In this document: one piece after another, positions 35,304 through 43,442 of the stretch | Layout: the number at the start of each line of letters is the position of its first letter | Numbering within the stretch: the stretch's first letter is position 1 | Assembly: GCA_016867975.1 (NCBI GenBank) | Contig: VGIC01000012.1 | Location: 1 to 46,380, forward strand | Source of the DNA: Betaproteobacteria bacterium | Lineage (GTDB): Bacteria > Pseudomonadota > Gammaproteobacteria > Burkholderiales > Methylophilaceae | Length of the DNA: 46,380 bases | Direction of reading: 5' to 3' | Program-made: the position numbers and the translations under genes | The notes under the pieces: generated by a model | Seen by the model: the letters and a program-made list of their open reading frames with translations, nothing else | Databases searched by the model: none | What the model was told of the DNA's origin: nothing

Positions 35304-36752
35304 TTGCAGATTCACCTTAAAGACGCATCAATAATAGTAGTTGAGGCTGTGGTTAGAGTTGTGCCACAGCAACGTGAAGTCGTGTGTGGTTCGTGGCACC
35401 AACCAAATGGAGTGGCACGTGCGGTCTATGCAAAAGTATTCAAAGGAAAGCGTGCTTACCATCATTTTAAGCGAGATTTAGCGGGTGTTAGATCTTTGCT
35501 AAAGGCGGGCATTCCAACGCCAGCTATTTTAGCCGAAGACCAAATCGATGGTAAGAAAACAGAGTATGTTGCGATTTACTCGGCCATTCAAAATGCCAAA
35601 AATATTGAAGAAGTTTGGCTGTATTTGGCGGATGACGCACGTTTCAATTTAGCTAAAAGGCTAGTGCAAGTGCTCGCTCAGCACCATGCTGCAGGTTTAA
35701 TTCAGACAGACTTATATCTTAAAAACTTTTTGCTGGCAGATGATGCCATTTACTCCCTTGATGGTGATGGTGTGCGGCATCTATCTAAGCTGTTTAGATG
35801 GAGGCAGCAACTAAAAAACCTTGCGACCCTGTTTTCTAAAATGGATGTTTTAGACGGCAAGTGGTTGCATGAGCTGTTCTCAGTTTATTGTCAGCGGCTC
35901 GGGTTTGAGTCTTCAATGACAGAAGTGATTCGCTTGCAAAGATTAACAAGTAAAATTCGTCACCAAGTGACTACACGTTACGCGGATAAAAAGGTATTTA
36001 GGCGCTGTACTGATGTTAGTGTCGTGCAAGATGCCACATATTTTTTAGCATTCTCGACCGATTTCAATGTCGAACGTAGTGGCTTGTTATCACTAGACCG
36101 ATTTTTGCTCAACACAGCATTTAATATTAAAAACGGTAGGACTTGCACGATAGCATCAGCTCAGATTGCTGGGCGCCTATTGGTAATTAAACGGTATAAC
36201 ATTAAAAATTTCTGGCATGGGTTGAATCGGGCTTTTCGCCAAAGTCGTGCAGCGATTTCTTGGGCAAATGCGCATCGACTCATTATCTCCAATATTGCGA
36301 CGCCCAAGCCGCTCGCTTTGGTAGAAGAGCGTTTTGGTTTTTTGCGTGGGCGAGCTTACTACTTGAGTGAGTATGTGGATGCGCCGGATGTATTGCAGTT
36401 CTTCGCGAGTACCCAAAGTGATGATGAACGTCGATTGGTGGCGTCGAATATTGCGAAATTGTTTCACAAGCTTTATTTGCTGAAATTTTCACATGGGGAC
36501 TTTAAAGCGACGAATGTAAAAGTACTCAATTTTGAGCCCGTATTAATTGACTTGGATGCTTTGCAGGCACATTTTGGCCAGTTTTTTTCTGATTGGCGTT
36601 TTGAGCGTAAGCACGTCATGGATATTAAGCGGCTCATGCAAAATTGGCGTGATGATGCCGATGCGTTTATGTTGTTAAAAAATGCTTTTTTAACTGAATA
36701 TGCAGGTCAGTCGCCGTTGGTTCATATCTTAAATCGCGCAGGCCTACACTAG
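35304..36752 (+). CDS. Tandem LPS-kinase-like protein (two kinase domains)
   Basis: 482 residues. Two kinase-fold halves are visible. In the first, YAKVFKGKRAYHHFKRDL holds a likely ATP Lys, QTDLYLKNFLL near residue 134 is the catalytic loop and IYSLDGDGV the metal Asp. In the second, LLVIKRYNIKNFWH, SHGDFKATNVKV near residue 396 and PVLIDLDALQ repeat the pattern. Both keep the key Asp and Asn residues. Probably phosphorylates core heptoses, like the large kinase-like proteins near wapO in Pseudomonas. Start TTG 35304 is uncertain. Its TAG stop falls in the first bases of a palindromic element, so the C-terminus may have been altered by insertion. Confidence 0.78.
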   Translation: MQIHLKDASIIVVEAVVRVVPQQREVVCGSWHQPNGVARAVYAKVFKGKRAYHHFKRDLAGVRSLLKAGIPTPAILAEDQIDGKKTEYVAIYSAIQNAKNIEEVWLYLADDARFNLAKRLVQVLAQHHAAGLIQTDLYLKNFLLADDAIYSLDGDGVRHLSKLFRWRQQLKNLATLFSKMDVLDGKWLHELFSVYCQRLGFESSMTEVIRLQRLTSKIRHQVTTRYADKKVFRRCTDVSVVQDATYFLAFSTDFNVERSGLLSLDRFLLNTAFNIKNGRTCTIASAQIAGRLLVIKRYNIKNFWHGLNRAFRQSRAAISWANAHRLIISNIATPKPLALVEERFGFLRGRAYYLSEYVDAPDVLQFFASTQSDDERRLVASNIAKLFHKLYLLKFSHGDFKATNVKVLNFEPVLIDLDALQAHFGQFFSDWRFERKHVMDIKRLMQNWRDDADAFMLLKNAFLTEYAGQSPLVHILNRAGLH

Positions 36753-36897
36753 GTAACGCTGATTAAATCGGCGAGCGAGATAAAGTGCAAGGCGCACGGA
36801 ACGCATAAGCCGAGATAGTATGCGGCATACAGCGAGGTTGTGAGTGCCAAGCAACGAAGCAATTTGCTCGCGCAGACATTTAATCAGTGTTTCCCTA
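36750..36897. repeat. MITE-like palindromic element after the tandem kinase
   Basis: About 148 bp. The left end TAGGTAACGCTGATTAAAT and the right end (reverse complement TAGGGAAACACTGATTAAAT) are imperfect inverted repeats. The core, read on the minus strand, is GCTGTAT-gccgc-ATACTATCT, which matches the GCCGTAC...GTACTGTCT cores at 41094-41292 with paired changes. The first three bases are the stop codon of the upstream gene. Confidence 0.8.
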
Positions 36898-36941
36898 AAC
36901 TAAAGTAAAATAGCAGGAAATAAAATTTCGAAAGTTACAGC

Positions 36942-38660
36942 ATGATCGTTTTAGGTTTATCTGGCGCCCTAGGTCACGACGCTTCTGCGGCCATTTTGGT
37001 CGATGGTAAAATCATCGCCGCAGCTGAAGAAGAGCGCTTTATTCGCGATAAGCACGCTAAGAATCACTTTCCCTATGAGGCCGCGAAATTCTGTATGCGT
37101 CAGGCTGGCATCAAGCCCGAGCAGGTCGATATTGTTGCTTTCCCTTATGCAGAGATTCCATTAAGCACCAACGCTCGTTGGCATTACGCCAAGCGCCACT
37201 GGTATGCGCCGGATCGCGCTTTGGATGCGATTTTTAATGGCAATCGTCGCTTTAGACGTAACCGTGATAAATCATTGAAGCTCATGGCGGATTTGGGGTT
37301 ATCCAATGCCAAATTTGTGCCGGTAGAGCATCACTTGGCACATGCGTCTAGTGCTTATCACCTAAGCGGCTTTAAGGAAAAAACCGCGATCGTTGGTATT
37401 GACGGTAAAGGTGAATATGCCACCACATTCTTTGGCTACGGCGAGAATGGCAAAATCCACAAAATCAAGGAATTTTACGACCCTGATTCATTGGGTGGGA
37501 TGTATGGTGCGATTACCGAATATCTTGGATTTGAGATGCTGGATGGCGAATTCAAGGTCATGGGCATGGCGCCTTATGGCGATGCCAGCAAATATGATTT
37601 GTCTAAGCTAGTAACTTTTGAAGATGGTGAGCTACGCGTCAATACCAAGCTGGTGAACGTGGTGGGTTTGCGTCGCTATAAGGAAGATGGCAAGGGCTAC
37701 TACTTCACGCCAGAGCTGATTGAGTGGCTGGGACCTAAGCGTCATGGTGATGAGATTGACGATCCGTATATTCACTATGCCGCTTCTGTTCAGCAGTTGT
37801 TGGAGGATGTGGCGTTAAAAATGATTGATTACTATTTGGGCGATATCATTAAGGAAACCGGTCGTATTGCCATGGCAGGCGGTGTTGCGCTCAACGTAAA
37901 ACTCAATCAGCGTATTATCGCCATGCCGCATGTGAAAGAGCTGTTTGTGCAGCCAGCATCCGGTGACAATGGCACCTCTTTGGGGGCAGCCACTTATGCC
38001 GCGCACTTGGCTGGCGACACGATTCATAAAATGGAACATGCCTATTTAGGGCCGTCTTTCACTACGGAAGAATGTATCGCTGCGTGTGAGGCGCATCCCG
38101 CCAAGCCTATTTTTACTCGTGTGGAAAATGCGGCACAAAAAGGGGCTGAATTACTTGCAAACGGCAATCCCCTAGCCTGGCTACAGGGGCGTATGGAGTT
38201 TGGTCCGCGGGCCTTGGGCTGTCGCAGTATTCTTGGCGATCCCAGTTATCCAGGGGTGGCAGACCGCATCAATGCACAAATCAAATATCGTGAGCGTTGG
38301 CGCCCATTTTGCCCGAGCATGTTAGACCGGGTTGCGGTGGATATCTTGCAAACGGAACATCCTGCACCTTATATGACATTTACCTTTGATGTGGCTGAGT
38401 ATTGGAAGTCACGCATCCCAGAAGTGGTGCATGAAGACGGCACCGCGCGCGCGCAAGTGGTGACGCGTGAGACCAATCCTCGCTATTACGCTTTGATTGA
38501 GCACCTTGAGCAGTTGCGCGGCAATGCGGTTGTCCTGAACACTTCTTTAAATCGCCGTGGGGAGCCTATGATTTGTAGTCCGACGGATGCTTTGAACATG
38601 TTTTATGGATGCGATTTAGAGTATCTTATGATGGAAGATGTGCTGGTGACCAAGAAGTAG
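36942..38660 (+). CDS. Carbamoyltransferase, NodU/CmcH family (WapO-like)
   Basis: 572 residues. The N-terminal Kae1-like domain has GLSGALGHDASAAILVDGKIIAAAEEERF and the metal-binding VEHHLAHASSAYHLSGF; the C-terminal domain has GRMEFGPRALGCRSILGDP, KYRERWRPFCPS and NTSLNRRGEPMICSPTDAL. Such enzymes transfer carbamoyl from carbamoyl phosphate to a sugar or antibiotic. Near waaP the best-known relative is P. aeruginosa WapO, which carbamoylates core heptose. The reading frame is complete; a broken toxin gene begins 13 bp after the stop. Confidence 0.92.
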   Translation: MIVLGLSGALGHDASAAILVDGKIIAAAEEERFIRDKHAKNHFPYEAAKFCMRQAGIKPEQVDIVAFPYAEIPLSTNARWHYAKRHWYAPDRALDAIFNGNRRFRRNRDKSLKLMADLGLSNAKFVPVEHHLAHASSAYHLSGFKEKTAIVGIDGKGEYATTFFGYGENGKIHKIKEFYDPDSLGGMYGAITEYLGFEMLDGEFKVMGMAPYGDASKYDLSKLVTFEDGELRVNTKLVNVVGLRRYKEDGKGYYFTPELIEWLGPKRHGDEIDDPYIHYAASVQQLLEDVALKMIDYYLGDIIKETGRIAMAGGVALNVKLNQRIIAMPHVKELFVQPASGDNGTSLGAATYAAHLAGDTIHKMEHAYLGPSFTTEECIAACEAHPAKPIFTRVENAAQKGAELLANGNPLAWLQGRMEFGPRALGCRSILGDPSYPGVADRINAQIKYRERWRPFCPSMLDRVAVDILQTEHPAPYMTFTFDVAEYWKSRIPEVVHEDGTARAQVVTRETNPRYYALIEHLEQLRGNAVVLNTSLNRRGEPMICSPTDALNMFYGCDLEYLMMEDVLVTKK

Positions 38661-38673
38661 AGGGCAGGTTTTG

Positions 38674-38724
38674 AAGGCAACCAGAGATTACTTGCTGAGG
38701 AGCACCCAAAATGAAAAAACTTGA
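38674..38724 (+). pseudogene. C-terminal stub of a BrnT-like toxin gene
   Basis: The frame ends KATRDYLLRSTQNEKT-stop, and its stop overlaps the antitoxin start by 14 nt. From memory, the partner toxins of this antitoxin type end in RKAT(K/R)xYL, and overlap the antitoxin in the same way. The rest of the toxin gene is missing; upstream is the carbamoyltransferase stop. Confidence 0.6.
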
Positions 38725-39030
38725 TGCGTTTGAAGAGGGCATTTTAGTTGCTTATGAAAAGGGCGAACTCAAGTCTACCTCGCCCTCAAAAGGCGAATTA
38801 GCAAAATTCAAAGCTGCTACCACCGTTACCTTAAAGAAAAGCGGATCAACATCCGCCTTTCTACACCTGACTTGATGGACATTCAGGCTCGCGCACTTGA
38901 AGAGGGTATGTCATACCAAACATTAATCGCTAGCGTACTTCACAAGTTTGTGTCGGGACGTCTTGTAGAGTCAGCGCTAGGCCTAACCTCTCATTCAAGC
39001 GGGACGCGCCAAAAGCGGCGCGCGCCCTAA
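38711..39030 (+). pseudogene. Ribbon-helix-helix (CopG-type) antitoxin, frameshifted
   Basis: ATG 38711 opens MKKLDAFEEGILVAYEKGELKSTSPSKGELAKFKAATTVTLKK and this frame stops at about codon 56. The continuation KRINIRLSTPDLMDIQARALEEGMSYQTLIASVLHKFVSGRLVE lies in the next frame; together they form a normal antitoxin of about 90 residues. One A missing from the AAAA run near 38838-38845 would explain the break. The second frame then runs on to a stop at 39030 through attC-like DNA; the true antitoxin end was probably near 38970-38980. Antitoxin function is unlikely unless the shift is a sequencing error. Confidence 0.8.
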
Positions 39031-39056
39031 CTCCTCATTCGAGAACTCGTAGGGCG
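38981..39056. other. Integron attC-like site (degenerate)
   Basis: GCCTAAC fits the attC RYYYAAC core, followed by CTCATTCAAGCGGGACGCGCC, a loop, and GGCGCGCGCCCTAACTC, a layout much like short attC (59-base element) sites. The expected closing GTTRRRY is only weakly present (CGTAGGGC), so the site looks half lost. Toxin-antitoxin pairs are frequent integron cassettes, which fits the neighbour. Confidence 0.4.
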
Positions 39057-39124
39057 GACTCGCAAAGCAGTCCGCCAGATGAAATCATCTAACCTGCGGC
39101 GTACCGTAAGTGGGTGCGCCCTAC
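39049..39124. repeat. GTAGGGCG palindromic intergenic repeat
   Basis: GTAGGGCG (39049) and CGCCCTAC (39117-39124) are terminal inverted repeats. Inside are GGCGGACT-cgcaaagc-AGTCCGCC and AGATGA-aa-TCATCT. This type of GTAGGGCGGA...TCCGCC sequence is a common dispersed repeat in proteobacteria. It fills part of the 620-bp gap between the carbamoyltransferase and edd; the remaining bases to 39280 hold no gene I can support. Confidence 0.65.
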
Positions 39125-39177
39125 ACAATACACTTGCTTGCCAAAATAGTTTGTAAACAGAGAGTTTTTACCAAGGC

Positions 39178-39199
39178 AGCCGCTACACAAGCGGCTTTA
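39178..39199 (+). terminator. Possible terminator upstream of edd
   Basis: AGCCGCT-acaca-AGCGGCT is followed by TTAGTTT. A fair stem but a broken T run. It would isolate edd from upstream transcription. Confidence 0.5.
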
Positions 39200-39280
39200 G
39201 TTTGACTGCACTCCCCAGTTTAGCGATAATCAAGGCTAGTGGTTTTTTTACTGAATATTCCTACATTTTGAGTCTTTCGC

Positions 39281-41095
39281 ATGAAGCAATCCCATATAGA
39301 AGTTACTGAACGTATCATCGAGAAAAGTCGCCCAACCCGCGCGGCTTATCTGCATCGTATTGATGAAATGGTCAAGCGCCCACGTGGTGCAGATCGACTC
39401 GGATGCGCCAACGTGGCGCATGCATTTGCAGCGATGTCAGGCAATGATAAGTTGCGCGTAGTGGCCGAAAAGGCCCCCAATATTGCGGTTGTAACTGCTT
39501 ACAATGAGATGCTTTCAGCGCATCAGCCCTATGTGAGCTATCCGGAGATTATTCGTGATGAGGCGCATAAACATGGCGCAACGGTACAAGTGGCCGGCGG
39601 GGTGCCAGCAATGTGTGACGGCATCACTCAGGGTGAGCCCGGGATGGAATTGTCATTGTTTAGTCGCGACACCATAGCGATGAGTACAGCGATTGCGCTT
39701 TCGCACGATGTGTTTGATGCTGCTTTGTTATTAGGGGTTTGTGACAAAATTGTACCGGGTCTCTTGATTGGGGCTTTGCAATTCGGCCATCTGCCATGTG
39801 TGTTTGTGCCATCAGGTCCGATGAGCACGGGGATTGATAATACGACCAAGTCGAAAGTGCGTGAGCAGTACGCTCAGGGTAAAGTAGGGCGCGGGGAGTT
39901 ATTGGCCTCTGAGTCAGCCGCCTATCACGGGACGGGTACCTGTACATTTTACGGTACCGCTAACAGTAATCAGATGCTGATGGAAGCGATGGGGCTGCAT
40001 GTTCCAGGGGCTGCGTTTGTACATCCGCACGATGGTATGCGTGAGTTGCTTACTCGTGAAGCCGTGAAGATGGTGTTGAAGAACACGCAAATGGCACATT
40101 TCACGCCTATTGGAAAATTGGTAGATGAGCATGTCATCGTGAACGCGATGGTGGCATTGTTGGCTACAGGCGGCTCTACCAACCATTTAATTCACTGGGT
40201 GGCCGTTGCGCGCGCAGCCGGGATCATGATTGACTGGACCGATTTCTATCATCTCGCCAAAACGACGCCACTGCTGGCCAGTGTTTATCCAAATGGTAAG
40301 GCGGATGTGAATGAGTTTCAGTCTGCGGGTGGTCCTGCATTTGTGATTCGAGAGTTGATTGATGCGGGTTACATGTTCCCGGATGTATTCACTGTGGCTT
40401 ATGGTGGTTTGCGTGACTACGGAAAATTGCCAGTCAAGGAAAATGATAAGTTAGTGTGGAAAGACCTGCCGAAAGAAAGCAGTGATGAAACAATTGTACG
40501 TACGGCTGCTTTCCCGTTCAATGAGTCTGGTGGATTACGTTTGCTCAAGGGTAATTTGGGTCGTAGTGTGATTAAGATCTCTGCAGTGCCTGAAGATCGT
40601 CATATCATCGAAGCCCCAGCCATTGTGTTTGATGCACAAGAAGAGCTACTGGCAGCGTTTGACCGTGGGGAGCTGGAGAAAGACTTTGTCGCGGTGGTGC
40701 GTTTCCAAGGGCCGCGAGCAAATGGTATGCCAGAATTGCATAAGCTAACCCCGCCGATGGCTGTGTTGCAGAATAAGGGATATAAAGTGGCCATTGTGAC
40801 GGATGGCCGTATGAGTGGGGCATCGGGTAAGATTCCTGCGGCTATTCATCTATGCCCAGAGGCCTCTGCAGGCGGTCCATTGGCCAAAGTACGCACTGGC
40901 GATATCATCCGCTTGAATGCGACTGTTGGTATGGTCAATGTGCTGGTCGATGAAGATGAGTGGGCAGAGCGCGAGGTTGAAGTGCTTTCAGATGCTAAGC
41001 GCTACCATAATGCGCATGGTCTAGGACGTGAGTTGTTTGGCGGGATGCGTAAGAATGTGTTGTCTGCCGAAGAAGGTGCGGTCACGTGGCTTTAA
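39281..41095 (+). CDS. edd: 6-phosphogluconate dehydratase
   Basis: 604 residues, the Edd length. It contains [52 protein letters not shown] and [28 protein letters not shown], which hold the Cys ligands of the iron-sulfur cluster in the IlvD/Edd family, and [17 protein letters not shown]. It makes KDPG from 6-phosphogluconate in the Entner-Doudoroff path; in methylotrophs this also serves cleavage of ribulose-monophosphate-cycle products. eda follows after 269 bp. Its TAA stop lies in a palindromic element. Confidence 0.96.
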   Translation: MKQSHIEVTERIIEKSRPTRAAYLHRIDEMVKRPRGADRLGCANVAHAFAAMSGNDKLRVVAEKAPNIAVVTAYNEMLSAHQPYVSYPEIIRDEAHKHGATVQVAGGVPAMCDGITQGEPGMELSLFSRDTIAMSTAIALSHDVFDAALLLGVCDKIVPGLLIGALQFGHLPCVFVPSGPMSTGIDNTTKSKVREQYAQGKVGRGELLASESAAYHGTGTCTFYGTANSNQMLMEAMGLHVPGAAFVHPHDGMRELLTREAVKMVLKNTQMAHFTPIGKLVDEHVIVNAMVALLATGGSTNHLIHWVAVARAAGIMIDWTDFYHLAKTTPLLASVYPNGKADVNEFQSAGGPAFVIRELIDAGYMFPDVFTVAYGGLRDYGKLPVKENDKLVWKDLPKESSDETIVRTAAFPFNESGGLRLLKGNLGRSVIKISAVPEDRHIIEAPAIVFDAQEELLAAFDRGELEKDFVAVVRFQGPRANGMPELHKLTPPMAVLQNKGYKVAIVTDGRMSGASGKIPAAIHLCPEASAGGPLAKVRTGDIIRLNATVGMVNVLVDEDEWAEREVEVLSDAKRYHNAHGLGRELFGGMRKNVLSAEEGAVTWL

Positions 41096-41196
41096 ACTTT
41101 GCAAATCAATCGATAACGTTGTTGCATTTCGCTTGCCGTACTTAAGTTGTACTGTCTGCGCTCATGCGCCTAGTTCTCGATTGATTATCAAAGTTT
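41094..41196. repeat. Palindromic element A between edd and eda
   Basis: Ends AAACTTTGCAAATCAATCGA (41094-41113) and TCGATTGATTATCAAAGTTT (41177-41196) pair over 20 bp with two mismatches. The core is GCCGTAC-ttaagtt-GTACTGTCT. The left end shares two bases with the edd stop codon. Confidence 0.8.
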
Positions 41197-41212
41197 AGTG
41201 GAGTTGATTTGT

Positions 41213-41292
41213 AAAATATTTATGCTGCGTTATTTAACCTCGCCGTACAAAACGTACTGTCTTCGGTTAAATGTCTTGCCTAAATGCGTTTT
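41213..41292. repeat. Palindromic element B between edd and eda
   Basis: An imperfect inverted repeat of about 28 bp per arm (inner part ATTTAACC/GGTTAAAT) surrounds the core GCCGTAC-aaaac-GTACTGTCT, almost the same core as element A although the outer arms differ. It ends 72 bp before eda. Confidence 0.75.
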
Positions 41293-41364
41293 GAAAACGA
41301 ATGTCTAGGTTTGATAGACTTAAAAGGTTTTGATAAAAACTTAAAATTATTTAATAGGTAAAAA

Positions 41365-41994
41365 ATGAACACATTAGATTTAGCCAATCATGGCCCAGTA
41401 ATTCCAGTAATCGTGATTAACAAAGTAGAAGATGCTGTGCCGATGGCAGAAGCCTTGCTTGAAGGCGGTATTAAGGTGCTGGAAGTGACCTTGCGCACAT
41501 CCTGCGCTTTGGCGGGGATGGAACAAATCGCCAAGCATGTACCGGATGCGATTCTGGGTTCAGGTACTGTACGTAATTTGAAAGATGCACAAGCGTCCAA
41601 AGATGCTGGCTGCCAGTTTGCAGTAAGCCCAGGTTATACCAGTGAGTTGGGTCAATATGCGCGCAAAATCGGCTTGCCATTATTGCCTGGAGTATCAACT
41701 GGTTCTGAAATCATGATGGCGAATGCCGATGATTATTACTTTTTAAAACTGTTTCCAGCAGTAGCTGTTGGCGGCATTAACCTGCTGAAAGGTTTTGCCG
41801 GTCCATTTGGTGATGTGAAATTCTGCCCAACCGGTGGTGTAACAGTGGAAAGCGCGCCACAATTCTTAGCGTTGCCAAATGTGGTAGTATGCGGCGGAAC
41901 ATGGCTCACGCCAGCAGACGCGGTGGCACGCGGTGATTGGGCGCACATTACTAAATTAGCTAAAGAGGCAAGTGCCATTACAGCAGCCAAGTAA
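41365..41994 (+). CDS. eda: KDPG aldolase
   Basis: 209 residues, the usual length. The Schiff-base Lys is K128 in YFLKLFPA; the catalytic Glu is E40 in KVLEVTLRT; GSGTVRN and FCPTGGV bind phosphate. It splits KDPG into pyruvate and glyceraldehyde 3-phosphate. A good promoter is not obvious, but it follows two palindromes that may end or process the edd message, and it has its own terminator. Confidence 0.97.
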   Translation: MNTLDLANHGPVIPVIVINKVEDAVPMAEALLEGGIKVLEVTLRTSCALAGMEQIAKHVPDAILGSGTVRNLKDAQASKDAGCQFAVSPGYTSELGQYARKIGLPLLPGVSTGSEIMMANADDYYFLKLFPAVAVGGINLLKGFAGPFGDVKFCPTGGVTVESAPQFLALPNVVVCGGTWLTPADAVARGDWAHITKLAKEASAITAAK

Positions 41995-42013
41995 ATTTGA
42001 ATTATGAGTTCTG

Positions 42014-42042
42014 AAGGCTTGCAACAATTGCAAGCCTTTTTT
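42014..42042 (+). terminator. Rho-independent terminator after eda
   Basis: AAGGCTTGCAA-caa-TTGCAAGCCTT, a perfect 11-bp stem, runs directly into TTTTTT. Confidence 0.93.
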
Positions 42043-42056
42043 ATTGTCGAGATATA

Positions 42057-42716
42057 ATGCAAGGCATGGATCTAACTCAATATAAAACACTGGTGCTTGA
42101 TTGTGACGGCGTGGTTTTAAATAGCAATAAAACCAAAGTAAATGCCTATTTTGAAGTCGCTAAACGTCATGGGGGATCAGACGAACAGGCGCAGGCGTTA
42201 GTGAATCACCATGTGCAGAAAGGCAGTTTTCCTCGCAATGGAAAGATTGAGTATTACCTCAAGGAAATTCGTAAACAAGAAATCACGCCGGAACTGATGC
42301 AGGCGTATATGCATACATTTGCTGAAATTCTGGATAAAACCTTGATGGAGTGTGAAATAGCACCAGGGTTACATGCATTGCGGAAAGCGACACAGCATAG
42401 TAAATGGATGTTACTTTCTGGAGGTAATCAGCACGAGTTGCGCACCATTTTTGCAAGAAGAGACTTGGCGCCATTGTTTGATGCGGGAATTTTTGGCGGT
42501 CCGGATACAAAAGATATAGTGTTAACTCGAGAAATTGGAAACGGCAATCTTCAGTTGCCAGCCATATTTATTGGCGACAGCAAATATGATTTTGAAGCCG
42601 CGACGCGCGCAGGGCTGGATTTTGTATTTTTGAGCGAGTGGACTGAGGTGGCTGATTGGCAGACATTTTGCAGCAATAATCATATAAGGGTTACCAGAAA
42701 CTTACGGGAGCTATGA
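42057..42716 (+). CDS. HAD-family hydrolase (phosphatase-like)
   Basis: 219 residues. HAD motif I is LDCDGVVLNS, motif II LLSGGNQHEL, and motif IV FIGDSKYDFEAATRAGLDFVFLSEWT. Probably a sugar-phosphate phosphatase, perhaps for an LPS sugar given the kinase and glycosyltransferase genes it is coupled to (ATGA overlap). A TATAAT at 42053-42058 overlaps the ATG at 42057; the second ATG at 42066 (MDLTQYK) may be the real start of a leaderless message. Confidence 0.85.
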   Translation: MQGMDLTQYKTLVLDCDGVVLNSNKTKVNAYFEVAKRHGGSDEQAQALVNHHVQKGSFPRNGKIEYYLKEIRKQEITPELMQAYMHTFAEILDKTLMECEIAPGLHALRKATQHSKWMLLSGGNQHELRTIFARRDLAPLFDAGIFGGPDTKDIVLTREIGNGNLQLPAIFIGDSKYDFEAATRAGLDFVFLSEWTEVADWQTFCSNNHIRVTRNLREL

Positions 42717-43429
42717 TGGCTAACTGCATAAGCAAATGGATACGCCCAAGTGAACTGATGCCCCCGCAGGTGTTGGAAATAATGCTGGCCGGAGGTGAGG
42801 TGCTGGAGCAGGACGAGCGCGGCTACAAAGTGGTCAGACTAAAGACTGGCGATATGCTCAAGATTTTCAGAGTAAGACGAAAAGTGAGCGGTGCACGTAT
42901 TTATTCACATGCACGGCGGTTTTTCAGAAACTCCGAGAGGTTACATACACTTGGCATCAGCACTGTAGAGTGCAAGCGCCTGTTTTATTTTGCAGACTCC
43001 AGCGATACGGCCGTACTTTATTCCCCACTAGTTGGCCATACAGTCAGGAAGCTACTTGATGAGAATTCGCTCAATCTGGACATGGCGCATGCTTTAGGCG
43101 AGTATATTGCCGGGTTGCATCAACTAGGCATTCACTTTCGTTCTCTGCATCTGGGTAATATTGTTGTGACACCAGATGGTCGGTACGGGTTGATAGATAT
43201 CTCTGATATGAGTATTTATCCTTGGCCATTGTTTTGCAATACCAGAGTGCGTAATTTCAGGCACTTATGTCGCTATCCCGAAGATATAAGGCTTTTGGGC
43301 GCACCGGCTTGGGGAAGTTTGCTGCAAGGTTATTTCTATAGTAGTCAGCTTGGTGCCGCATGTGAATCGAAACTTAAAAAACAGCTTGGCAAAGCCATTG
43401 TATTTAATCATGCAAATTGGCGTAGCTAA
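42713..43429 (+). CDS. LPS-kinase-like (BUD32/WaaP-superfamily) protein
   Basis: 238 residues. The kinase-like pattern is visible: MLKIFRVRRKVSGARIYSHARRFFRN (ATP Lys), VLYSPLVGHTVRKLL (hinge), HFRSLHLGNIVV near residue 140 (catalytic loop) and YGLIDISDM (metal Asp). The catalytic Asp is replaced by Ser, although Asn is kept. It resembles proteins loosely called toluene-tolerance proteins in LPS clusters. Coupled to the HAD gene by a 4-nt overlap and followed at once by a glycosyltransferase. Confidence 0.75.
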   Translation: MMANCISKWIRPSELMPPQVLEIMLAGGEVLEQDERGYKVVRLKTGDMLKIFRVRRKVSGARIYSHARRFFRNSERLHTLGISTVECKRLFYFADSSDTAVLYSPLVGHTVRKLLDENSLNLDMAHALGEYIAGLHQLGIHFRSLHLGNIVVTPDGRYGLIDISDMSIYPWPLFCNTRVRNFRHLCRYPEDIRLLGAPAWGSLLQGYFYSSQLGAACESKLKKQLGKAIVFNHANWRS

Positions 43430-43442
43430 AGGGAGAGTGCTC

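Noticed and set aside
38661-38713. Peptide RAGFEGNQRLLAEEHPK in the carbamoyltransferase frame after its stop
   Set aside because: Another frame of the same DNA reads KATRDYL, which fits the toxin C-terminus and the overlap with the antitoxin better.
38838-38846. Programmed -1 frameshift in the antitoxin gene
   Set aside because: The site reads AAG AAA AGC and does not form a classical X XXY YYZ slippery heptamer; a lost A in a run is simpler, and the toxin partner is gone.
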